Shown here: in pieces, positions 46,540 to 53,801 of the stretch | How positions within the stretch are numbered: position 1 is the first letter of the stretch | Layout: every line of letters begins with the position of its first letter | Source of the DNA: Ruminococcus sp. UBA6407 | Lineage (GTDB): Bacteria > Bacillota > Clostridia > Oscillospirales > Ruminococcaceae | Direction: 5' to 3' | Assembly (NCBI GenBank): GCA_002438605.1 | Contig: DJPR01000002.1 | Coordinates: 75,261 to 139,260, forward strand | Length of the DNA stretch: 64,000 nucleotides | Program-made: the position numbers and the translations under genes | Notes under the pieces: model-generated | The model's input: the letters and a program-made list of their open reading frames with translations, nothing else | Database searches by the model: none | Told to the model about the DNA's origin: nothing

Positions 46540-47040
46540 ATGAAAAAAAATTATTGTATTGCTCTATCCGGTATTTTACTTGCAATTGCATGCGGTATAT
46601 CATATATTGAAAGTGTTATTCCCCTGCCGCTGCCACTTGGTGCAAAACCAGGACTAGCAAGTATAGTTATAATGTTTTCAATTATAAAGCTTGATTTGAA
46701 AAATACATTTGCAATTACACTGCTGAAATCCGTATTTGTTCTGTTTATAAGGGGAATAACTGCTTTTACTCTATCACTCTGCGGAGGTTTGATTTCACTT
46801 GTTATCATGCTTATCATATATAAGCTTACCGACTCGTCATACATACTTATGAGTTCGGTTGGTGCTGTTTTCCACAATGTAGGACAGCTTCTCGCAGCAG
46901 GCTTTATATATTATCACTCATTTTCCGCAGTTACAGCATATATGCCCGTTTTAATAATAACAGGCTGTATTACAGGAGCTTTTACAGGCTCTGTTCTTGG
47001 ACTTCTTCTAAAACGGCTGAATCAAATGCCGGACAATTAA
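46540..47040 (+). CDS. Gx transporter family membrane protein
   Basis: A 166-residue protein with about five membrane helices. LPLPLGAKPGLASIVIMFSI near residue 27 and a glycine-rich later part are typical of the family, which was earlier annotated as heptaprenyl diphosphate synthase component I. It follows the NusG domain II gene by 8 bp and precedes rnfC. The final TAA stop is part of the repeat TTAAGGCAATACC. Substrate not assigned. Confidence 0.8.
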   Translation: MKKNYCIALSGILLAIACGISYIESVIPLPLPLGAKPGLASIVIMFSIIKLDLKNTFAITLLKSVFVLFIRGITAFTLSLCGGLISLVIMLIIYKLTDSSYILMSSVGAVFHNVGQLLAAGFIYYHSFSAVTAYMPVLIITGCITGAFTGSVLGLLLKRLNQMPDN

Positions 47041-47089
47041 GGCAATACCACACAAAATATATCAAAAGACTTTGTTCTGTGCTGCCTTA
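47037..47089 (+). repeat. Hairpin repeat between the Gx gene and rnfC
   Basis: TTAAGGCAATACCACAC at one end and GTGCTGCCTTA at the other form imperfect ends around ATATCAAAAGACTTTGT. The same core occurs at 59613-59665. Only about 50 nt separate it from rnfC. Confidence 0.7.
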
Positions 47090-47130
47090 TATTGCTATGA
47101 GAACAAATTCTAATAAATCGGAGGTTAAAA

Positions 47131-48411
47131 ATGATAAAACTAAGCTGCATTCATCTTGCTCACAACAAGAATACAGAGAATTGCAAAATTCAAAATCTGC
47201 CGCTGCCTGAATCAGTAAAAATTCCAATGCTGATGAATATGGGTGCTCCATGCAATCCGCTTGTCAAAGTCGGAGATACTGTTTCAGCAGGACAAAAAAT
47301 CGGTGATACAGATGCATTTTTTTCTGTACCTGTACATTCGGGTGTATCGGGTACTGTTACTGCAATCAGTGATTTTAAAATGGCAAACGGAAATGTCTGT
47401 AAAGCGGTTGAAATCAAATGTGACAATGAGCAGAAGCTGTCAGACGATATACATATACCCGAAATTACTGATAAAGCATCTTTTCTTAAAGCAGTTCGTG
47501 AAAGCGGCATAGTCGGTCTTGGAGGTGCGGGATTTCCTACCCATATCAAGCTTGCTCCAAAAACAAAAGTTGACTGTCTTGTTGTAAACGGTGCTGAATG
47601 TGAACCTTATATTACCGCTGACTATCGTGTTATGCTGGAATATGCCGACGATTTGATTGAAGGTCTGTCAAAAACTGCCGATATGCTTGAAATTCCAAAA
47701 ATTATTATAGGAATTGAAAATAACAAGCCTGAAGCAATAAGACTTCTTACAGAAAAAACAAGCAGCTTGAACAAATTTGAAATTAAATCTCTGCCTTCTG
47801 CATATCCTCAGGGAGGCGAAAAAGTGCTTATTTATAACTGCACCGGCAGAATTGTCAAAGAAGGTAAGCTTCCTGCTGATGAAGGTGTTATTGTTATGAA
47901 TGTTTCAACAGCAGTTTTTCTGAATGTTTACCTTAAAACAGGAATGCCTTTTGTAAATCGTATTCTGACTGTTGACGGTGATACAGTTAAAAAAAGCGGA
48001 AACTATTGTGTGCCTATCGGAACAAGCGTTTCTTATATTCTTGATCAGTGTGAGTGCGACAAGGATAAAATAAACAAGCTTATAATGGGCGGTCCAATGA
48101 TGGGTATGACTGCTTATGATATTGACCAGCCTGTTTCCAAAGCAAATAATGCCATACTTGCAATGAAAAAAATAGAATCTAACAAGGAATCAGCTTGTAT
48201 ACGCTGCGGACGCTGTATGCGTGCATGTCCTTTCAATCTTATGCCGACTGAAATTGAAAAAGCATACATAAGACGTGACATCAACTCACTGAAAAAGCTG
48301 AAAGTTACATTGTGCATGAACTGCGGCTGCTGTACATACGTCTGTCCTGCAAAAAGAAAACTGGCAGAAACAAATCAGCTTGCTAAGGGAATTATCCCCA
48401 GAGATAAGTAG
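47131..48411 (+). CDS. rnfC: Rnf complex subunit C (NADH-binding, Fe-S)
   Basis: A 426-residue peripheral subunit that exchanges electrons with NAD(H). The N-terminal barrel-sandwich segment (VSAGQKIGDTDAFFSVPVHS, about 52-71) is followed by the nucleotide-binding GLGGAGFPTH near 133 and two [4Fe-4S] motifs: CIRCGRCMRACPFN near 355 and CMNCGCCTYVCPA near 395. It has no long C-terminal helical extension, unlike some proteobacterial RnfC. GGAGG lies before the ATG. It starts the six-gene cluster CDGEAB, the order common in Firmicutes. Confidence 0.96.
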   Translation: MIKLSCIHLAHNKNTENCKIQNLPLPESVKIPMLMNMGAPCNPLVKVGDTVSAGQKIGDTDAFFSVPVHSGVSGTVTAISDFKMANGNVCKAVEIKCDNEQKLSDDIHIPEITDKASFLKAVRESGIVGLGGAGFPTHIKLAPKTKVDCLVVNGAECEPYITADYRVMLEYADDLIEGLSKTADMLEIPKIIIGIENNKPEAIRLLTEKTSSLNKFEIKSLPSAYPQGGEKVLIYNCTGRIVKEGKLPADEGVIVMNVSTAVFLNVYLKTGMPFVNRILTVDGDTVKKSGNYCVPIGTSVSYILDQCECDKDKINKLIMGGPMMGMTAYDIDQPVSKANNAILAMKKIESNKESACIRCGRCMRACPFNLMPTEIEKAYIRRDINSLKKLKVTLCMNCGCCTYVCPAKRKLAETNQLAKGIIPRDK

Positions 48412-48425
48412 AAAGGAATGAAATT

Positions 48426-49346
48426 ATGTTAAAAGTATCAGCATCACCGCATATTACAAGCAGCATGACAACACAAAAAGTAATGCTGTATGTAATTATT
48501 GCACTCCTCCCCTCTCTTGTAACAGGTATTGTTATGTTCGGAATCAAGGCACTTATTCTCACTCTTGTATGCATTGCAGGTTCAGTGGCTATGGAGGGCT
48601 TGTGCAGAATTATCATGAAACGTGAGCAGACTATAACTGATTTAAGTGCAGCAGTTACAGGTATGCTTCTTGCAATGAATCTTCCGCCTGAACTTCCTTT
48701 GTGGCAGGCTCTTATAGGTTGTTTTGTTGCTGTTGTTATCGCAAAACAGCTTTTCGGAGGATTGGGACAAAACTTTGCAAACCCTGCAATCCTCGGACGT
48801 ATTGTATTAATGCTTTCATTTACTTCAAATATGACCTCATGGACAGCAACCAAATTTATGGAAGGTGACGCTGTTACAGGTGCAACACCGCTTGTAAGCG
48901 AAAATGCTTCATATACAGACCTGCTGATTGGAAACACAAAGGGCTGTATTGGTGAAGTCTGTGCAATCGGACTGATTATAGGCGGACTTTTCCTTATTTT
49001 CACAAAAATCATTTCTCCAGCCGCACCAATAGCATTTATAGGCTCGGTTGCAGTTCTTGAACTTATTGTTGGAAACGATCCGCTTTATCATATTCTTTCA
49101 GGAGGGCTTTTGCTTGGTGCATTTTTCATGGCAACTGATTATGTTACAACTCCGATAACTGCAAAGGGTAAATTTATTTTCGGACTCGGCTGTGGAATTA
49201 TAACATTTATCATAAGAGAATACGGAGGATATCCTGAGGGTGTTTCCTTCTCAATTTTGCTCATGAACATTCTTACCCCGTATATTGACGCATTCACTGC
49301 TCCTAAGATTATCGGTGCAGTAAAACCTGAAAAGGAGGTAAAATAA
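48426..49346 (+). CDS. rnfD: Rnf complex subunit D (membrane, covalent FMN)
   Basis: A 306-residue membrane subunit with about nine helices. DAVTGATPLV near residue 147 contains the Thr that normally carries covalently bound FMN, added by ApbE. It resembles NqrB. It follows rnfC after 14 bp, with AAAGGAATG upstream of the ATG. Confidence 0.96.
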   Translation: MLKVSASPHITSSMTTQKVMLYVIIALLPSLVTGIVMFGIKALILTLVCIAGSVAMEGLCRIIMKREQTITDLSAAVTGMLLAMNLPPELPLWQALIGCFVAVVIAKQLFGGLGQNFANPAILGRIVLMLSFTSNMTSWTATKFMEGDAVTGATPLVSENASYTDLLIGNTKGCIGEVCAIGLIIGGLFLIFTKIISPAAPIAFIGSVAVLELIVGNDPLYHILSGGLLLGAFFMATDYVTTPITAKGKFIFGLGCGIITFIIREYGGYPEGVSFSILLMNILTPYIDAFTAPKIIGAVKPEKEVK

Positions 49347-49347
49347 T

Positions 49348-49866
49348 ATGAAAAGCTTTATGCCTCCTCTGGTTCTGATGATTGTCTGTATAGTTGTAAG
49401 CGGACTTCTTGCTTTTGCAAGTGACCTTACAGCACCTAAAATCGAACAAGCTCAAAAAGACAAGCTCAATAAAAGCCTTAATGAAGTTTTCGGAGAAGCA
49501 GATTATAATGTACTTGATTCTGAATATGACGGTGTTACTCAGGTTATCACCGATGATAAGGGACGTGCTATTTTTGATATTACCGTTGACGGATACTCAA
49601 AAGGCGGTATTCAGGCTCTGATCGGTATTGATTCAAACGGTCAGGTTTGCGGAATAAGCATTGTTTCAATTTCAGAAACAGCAGGTCTTGGAACAAAGGT
49701 TCAGGACAGTAAATACATTGATAAATACATTGGTCTTTCTGAACCTGAATTTTCAGGAGATACAATAATAACAGGTGCAACATATTCCTCAAAAGGTATG
49801 CAAAAGGCAGTTACAACTGCTCTTGAAACCTACAGTAATAATAAGGAGGTGATCTTAGGTGAGTAA
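49348..49866 (+). CDS. rnfG: Rnf complex subunit G (FMN-binding)
   Basis: A 172-residue subunit with an N-terminal membrane helix (about 5-25) and an extracytoplasmic FMN domain. ITGATYSSKGMQKAV near residue 140 holds the flavinylated Thr, and ISETAGLGTKV is the second family motif. Its end overlaps rnfE by 8 bp. It is close to the usual length. Confidence 0.96.
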   Translation: MKSFMPPLVLMIVCIVVSGLLAFASDLTAPKIEQAQKDKLNKSLNEVFGEADYNVLDSEYDGVTQVITDDKGRAIFDITVDGYSKGGIQALIGIDSNGQVCGISIVSISETAGLGTKVQDSKYIDKYIGLSEPEFSGDTIITGATYSSKGMQKAVTTALETYSNNKEVILGE

Positions 49867-50518
49867 TTTTAAGGAATTTACAAAGGGACTTATCAAGGAA
49901 AATCCAAACCTTGTCGGACTTCTTGGTATGTGTCCTACTCTCGCCGTTACAACTCAAGCCAAAAACGGACTTGGTATGGGACTGGCTACAACATTTGTAC
50001 TTGTCTGTTCAAATTTAATAATATCACTTTTAAAAAAGGCAATTCCGAAAGCCGTCAAGCTTCCATGCTATATTGTTATTATCGCCGGCTTTGTAACTCT
50101 CGTTGAATTTATCCTGCATGGATATGTGCCTGACCTTTATGACAGCCTTGGAACATTTCTTTCACTCATCACAGTAAACTGCATTATTCTCGGACGTGCC
50201 GAAATGTTTGCCTGCAAAAATAAGGTTATCCCATCAATATGTGACGGACTCGGAATGGGACTCGGTTTCACACTTTCACTCTTTATGATGGGCTCAGTAA
50301 GAGAAATTATCGGTGCAGGTCAATGGATGGGCATTACCATTTCAGACAAAATCCAGCCTATGACTGTATTTATTATGCCGGCAGGCGGTTTCTTCGTACT
50401 TGGCTGTATAATTGCCGCGGTAAACAAAATTGCTCACCGCAAACCACCTGAAAAAATCGGATGCAGCGGATGTCCCAATGCTGCAATATGCGGTCAGAAA
50501 GGAGAATGTGATAATTAA
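49859..50518 (+). CDS. rnfE: Rnf complex subunit E
   Basis: A 219-residue membrane subunit of the RnfA/RnfE type, with about six helices and conserved stretches NPNLVGLLGMCPTLAVTT and CDGLGMGLGFTLSL. The start is GTG at 49859. The C-terminal cytoplasmic tail (residues 198-219) holds four Cys, C-x2-C-x5-C-x5-C in GCSGCPNAAICGQKGEC, beyond the last helix. In the Rnf family one Fe-S centre lies within the RnfA/E pair, so an extra tail set of Cys is worth noting. Confidence 0.95.
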   Translation: MSNFKEFTKGLIKENPNLVGLLGMCPTLAVTTQAKNGLGMGLATTFVLVCSNLIISLLKKAIPKAVKLPCYIVIIAGFVTLVEFILHGYVPDLYDSLGTFLSLITVNCIILGRAEMFACKNKVIPSICDGLGMGLGFTLSLFMMGSVREIIGAGQWMGITISDKIQPMTVFIMPAGGFFVLGCIIAAVNKIAHRKPPEKIGCSGCPNAAICGQKGECDN

Positions 50519-51099
50519 TGAAAACTATTTTTACTCTTATGATTACTGCCATTTTAACTGATAACATAGTTCTTTCAAAATTCATGGGAATATGTCCTTT
50601 CCTCGGAGTTTCCAAAAAACTTTCGTCAAGTCTTGGAATGGGTGCAGCAGTAATTTTTGTTATGACTTGTGCAACACTCGTTACATATCCTGTTTACTCA
50701 CTCATATTAGAACCATACAACCTCACATACCTCAGAACAGTTGCATTTATTCTTATTATTGCACTTTTCGTTCAGCTTGTAGAAATTGTACTTAAAAAGG
50801 TAATGCCTCCGCTTTACAATGCACTCGGAGTTTATCTGCCGCTTATAACAACAAACTGTGCTGTTCTTGGTGTAACACTCCAGAATATTGACAATGAACT
50901 CAATTTTGGTTACGCTGTGTTAAATTCAATATTTGTCGGAATGGCATTTACACTTGCTCTTATACTTTTTTCAGGAGTTCGCTCAAAGCTGGAAACTGCC
51001 GATATTCCTGCAACATTCAAAGGAGTTCCAAGCACTTTGATTGCCGCTTCAATCGTTTCCCTGAGCTTTATGGCTTTCTCAGGCTTAAAGCTGGGATAA
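50518..51099 (+). CDS. rnfA: Rnf complex subunit A
   Basis: A 193-residue subunit with about six helices, paired with RnfE. NIVLSKFMGICPFLGVSKKL near residue 20 and ITTNCAVLGVTLQ near 115 hold the conserved Cys of each inverted half that bind the intramembrane Fe-S cluster. It directly follows rnfE with a shared base at the TAATG junction. Confidence 0.96.
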   Translation: MKTIFTLMITAILTDNIVLSKFMGICPFLGVSKKLSSSLGMGAAVIFVMTCATLVTYPVYSLILEPYNLTYLRTVAFILIIALFVQLVEIVLKKVMPPLYNALGVYLPLITTNCAVLGVTLQNIDNELNFGYAVLNSIFVGMAFTLALILFSGVRSKLETADIPATFKGVPSTLIAASIVSLSFMAFSGLKLG

Positions 51100-51111
51100 G
51101 GAGGTTGAATT

Positions 51112-51921
51112 ATGTTTAATACTTTTATTCTTCCTATAATTATTTTTGCTGTTATAGGAGTAATTGCAGGGATACTGCTTACTGTTGCCTCAAAAGTCTT
51201 TGAAGTTAAGGTTGACGAACGAATTGATAATATCAGTGAAGCACTCCCACAGGCAAACTGTGGTGCCTGCGGTTTTGCCGGCTGCGGAGATTATGCAAAT
51301 GCAATTGTAAACAAAGGTGCTGCCGCTAACTTATGCAAACCCGGCGGTATGCCTGTCGCTGAAAAAATTGCTGAGATAATGGGAACAAAAGCAGAAGCTG
51401 TTATTCCTGAAGTTGCTGTTTTACATTGCAGCGGCAACTGTAATGTTACAACAAAAAAATTTGATTTTGAAGGCATACAGTCATGTGCTGCCGCAAAACG
51501 CTTTTACAGTGGAAACGGTCTTTGCAGTTATGGGTGTATTGGACTTGGCGACTGCGTTAATGTCTGTGATGAAAACGGCATTTCAATAAAAGACGGTATT
51601 GCAGTTATAAACAAGTCAAAATGTATTGCCTGCGGAAAATGCGTAAAAACATGTCCTAATGGTTTAATTTCAATAAGGCCAGTTACAAAGCATATTGACG
51701 TTAAATGTTCATCAAGGGATAACGGAAAAATCACAAAGCAGTCTTGTAAAAACGGCTGTATAGGCTGTAAGATTTGCGAGAAAAAGTGTCTTAATGACGC
51801 TATACATGTTGTTGATTTCCATGCAATTATTGACTATTCAAAATGTACAAGCTGCGGTATGTGCTATGACGCTTGTCCCATTGGTGCAATTGATAATTGT
51901 GAACCTGATGACCTTGATTAG
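51112..51921 (+). CDS. rnfB: Rnf complex subunit B (ferredoxin-type)
   Basis: A 269-residue subunit that accepts electrons from reduced ferredoxin. A membrane helix at about residues 5-25 precedes a [4Fe-4S] domain CGACGFAGCGDYA near 46. C-terminal ferredoxin motifs include CIACGKCVKTCPNG near 168, CIGCKICEKKC near 220, and CTSCGMCYDACPIGA near 247. It ends the rnf cluster; the repeat hairpin 51931-51970 follows after 9 bp and may end the transcript. Confidence 0.96.
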   Translation: MFNTFILPIIIFAVIGVIAGILLTVASKVFEVKVDERIDNISEALPQANCGACGFAGCGDYANAIVNKGAAANLCKPGGMPVAEKIAEIMGTKAEAVIPEVAVLHCSGNCNVTTKKFDFEGIQSCAAAKRFYSGNGLCSYGCIGLGDCVNVCDENGISIKDGIAVINKSKCIACGKCVKTCPNGLISIRPVTKHIDVKCSSRDNGKITKQSCKNGCIGCKICEKKCLNDAIHVVDFHAIIDYSKCTSCGMCYDACPIGAIDNCEPDDLD

Positions 51922-51930
51922 AAAATTACT

Positions 51931-51970
51931 TTAAGGCAATGCTGTACAAAAAATGTGCAGTATTGCCTTA
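51931..51970 (+). repeat. Short hairpin repeat after rnfB
   Basis: TTAAGGCAATGCTGTAC pairs with the end GTGCAGTATTGCCTTA around a 5-7 nt A-rich loop. It may also act as a terminator or 3' stabiliser for rnf mRNA, but the following T-run is weak. Confidence 0.65.
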
Positions 51971-52000
51971 GAACAGGTTTTTAAAAATTTGCTCTGACTA

Positions 52001-52029
52001 TTGACTTTTAAAAAAAAGTATGCTAAAAT
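52001..52029 (+). promoter_or_regulatory. Promoter of the T-box-trpB transcript
   Basis: TTGACT at 52001-52006, 17-bp spacer with TGC, and TAAAAT at 52024-52029. It lies just upstream of the T-box leader. Confidence 0.75.
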
Positions 52030-52040
52030 ACTTTTATAAA

Positions 52041-52300
52041 CTTATGATGAAGAGTAAGTAAATTCTGTCACTTCATTTCAGAGAGCTGATGTTTGGTGAA
52101 AATCAGTATGAATTTCAGTTTTGAATGGACTTCTGAAGGCAATCCGAAATTTCAGTAGGTGCGACGTTTGATTTGCGTTATAAAATCAGTGTATGAATGT
52201 ACACATAAGAGGATGTTTTTACATCAAGCAGGGTGGCACCGCAGGAGATATATACGCTCTTGTCCCGGCATATTCAAATGCCGTGGCAGGAGCTTTTTTT
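52041..52300 (+). promoter_or_regulatory. T-box riboswitch, tryptophan specifier UGG
   Basis: The leader has a stem I region with AGAGAGCTGATG, then the specifier in TTTTGAATGGACTTCTGAAG, with TGG (Trp) at 52126-52128. The T-box AGGGTGGCACCGC is at 52230-52242; its bulge TGGC pairs with the GCCA-3' end expected of tRNA-Trp with G73. A terminator stem at 52256-52290 ends in seven T (to 52300). Uncharged tRNA-Trp should favour antitermination and TrpB expression. Confidence 0.93.
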
Positions 52301-52372
52301 GTATATTTAAGCTTTTCACCCCTCGGCTCAACAAACCGTATACGTCCTTTAAAGACAGATTGGAGAATTGTT

Positions 52373-53746
52373 ATGTTAAATGAGAAAATACCTTATAAAA
52401 TTTATTTAGAAGAAGATGAACTCCCAAAGAAGTGGTACAACGTTCGTGCTGATATGAAGAAAAAACCTGCTCCGCTTCTTAATCCTGCTACACTGAAACC
52501 GGTTACTGCGGATGAACTCGGTCATGTTTTCTGTGACGAGCTTGTAAAGCAGGAGCTTGATGATACTACACCATATGTTGATATTCCTGAAGAAATCCTT
52601 GATTTCTATAAAATGTACAGACCGTCGCCACTCGTTCGTGCATATTGCCTTGAGAAGAAACTCGGCACACCTGCAAAGATTTACTACAAGTTCGAGGGTA
52701 ATAATACAAGCGGCAGTCATAAGCTTAATTCTGCTATCGCTCAGGCTTACTATGCTAAAAAACAGGGCTTGAAGGGCGTTACTACTGAAACAGGTGCAGG
52801 TCAATGGGGTACTGCTCTTTCAATGGCTTGTTCTTACTTTGACCTCGACTGTCAGGTTTACATGGTTAAGGTTTCATATGAACAAAAACCATTCAGACGT
52901 GAAGTTATGAGAACTTATGGTGCATCTGTAACTCCTTCACCTTCCAATACTACAGAAGTAGGAAGAAAGATTCTTGCTGAATTTCCGGGTACAAACGGAA
53001 GTCTTGGATGTGCAATCTCAGAAGCAGTTGAGGCTGCTCAGACTCAGGAAGGTTATCGCTACGTTCTTGGCTCTGTTCTTTCTCAGGTTCTTTTGCATCA
53101 GACAGTAATTGGACTTGAAAGTAAAGCTGCTATGGATAAATACGGAATCAAGCCCGATATCATTATCGGCTGTGCAGGCGGCGGTTCAAATCTTGGCGGA
53201 CTTATTTCACCATTTATGGGTGAAAAGCTCAGAGGTGAAGCAGATTACAGATTTATTGCTGTTGAACCTGCATCATGCCCAAGTCTTACAAGAGGTAAAT
53301 ATGCTTATGATTACTGTGATACAGGAAAGGTTTGCCCACTCCAAAAAATGTATACATTAGGCAGCGGATTTATGCCTGCTCCAAACCACGCAGGCGGACT
53401 CAGATACCATGGTATGAGTTCAATTCTTTCAGAACTTTATGATCAGAAGCTCATGGAGGCTGTTTCTGTTGAACAGACATCAATATTTGCTGCTGCTGAA
53501 CAGTTTGCAAGAGTTGAGGGTATTCTCCCGGCTCCTGAAAGCAGCCACGCAATTAAGGTTGCTATTGACGAAGCTCTCAAATGCAAGGAAACAGGTGAAG
53601 AAAAGACTATTCTATTTGGTCTTACAGGTACAGGTTACTTTGATATGTATGCTTACGAAAAATTCCATGATGGAAAAATGTCTGACTATATCCCAACTGA
53701 TGAAGAAATTGAGAAATCACTCAGCGGACTTCCAAAAACAGAATAA
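52373..53746 (+). CDS. trpB: TrpB2-type tryptophan synthase beta subunit
   Basis: A 457-residue PLP enzyme. The Schiff-base Lys is K117 in NTSGSHKLN; other landmarks are ETGAGQWGTALS, QKPFRREVMRTYGA, and GCAGGGSNLGGL. The extended N-terminus (MLNEKIPYKIYLEEDELPKK) and length mark the TrpB2 subgroup, which usually acts without TrpA on serine and free indole. I place the start at the ATG at 52373, after the T-box terminator, because the longer frame would run through the riboswitch. Control by a Trp T-box supports a tryptophan-supply role. No other trp gene is nearby. Confidence 0.93.
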   Translation: MLNEKIPYKIYLEEDELPKKWYNVRADMKKKPAPLLNPATLKPVTADELGHVFCDELVKQELDDTTPYVDIPEEILDFYKMYRPSPLVRAYCLEKKLGTPAKIYYKFEGNNTSGSHKLNSAIAQAYYAKKQGLKGVTTETGAGQWGTALSMACSYFDLDCQVYMVKVSYEQKPFRREVMRTYGASVTPSPSNTTEVGRKILAEFPGTNGSLGCAISEAVEAAQTQEGYRYVLGSVLSQVLLHQTVIGLESKAAMDKYGIKPDIIIGCAGGGSNLGGLISPFMGEKLRGEADYRFIAVEPASCPSLTRGKYAYDYCDTGKVCPLQKMYTLGSGFMPAPNHAGGLRYHGMSSILSELYDQKLMEAVSVEQTSIFAAAEQFARVEGILPAPESSHAIKVAIDEALKCKETGEEKTILFGLTGTGYFDMYAYEKFHDGKMSDYIPTDEEIEKSLSGLPKTE

Positions 53747-53763
53747 TCAAACAACATATAAAC

Positions 53764-53801
53764 AGGCAGTACTGAAATATATTCAGTACTGCCTTAGTTT
53801 T
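53764..53801 (+). terminator. Terminator hairpin after trpB
   Basis: AGGCAGTACTGAA (53764-53776) and TTCAGTACTGCCT (53782-53794) form a perfect 13-bp stem with ATATA loop, followed by TAGTTTTA. It resembles the short repeat copies (AGGCA...TGCCTTA) and could serve the convergent ABC transporter operon as well. Confidence 0.75.

Noticed and set aside
52193..52372. N-terminal extension of TrpB
   Set aside because: This stretch is the T-box and its terminator; the start at 52373 has the right length for TrpB2.
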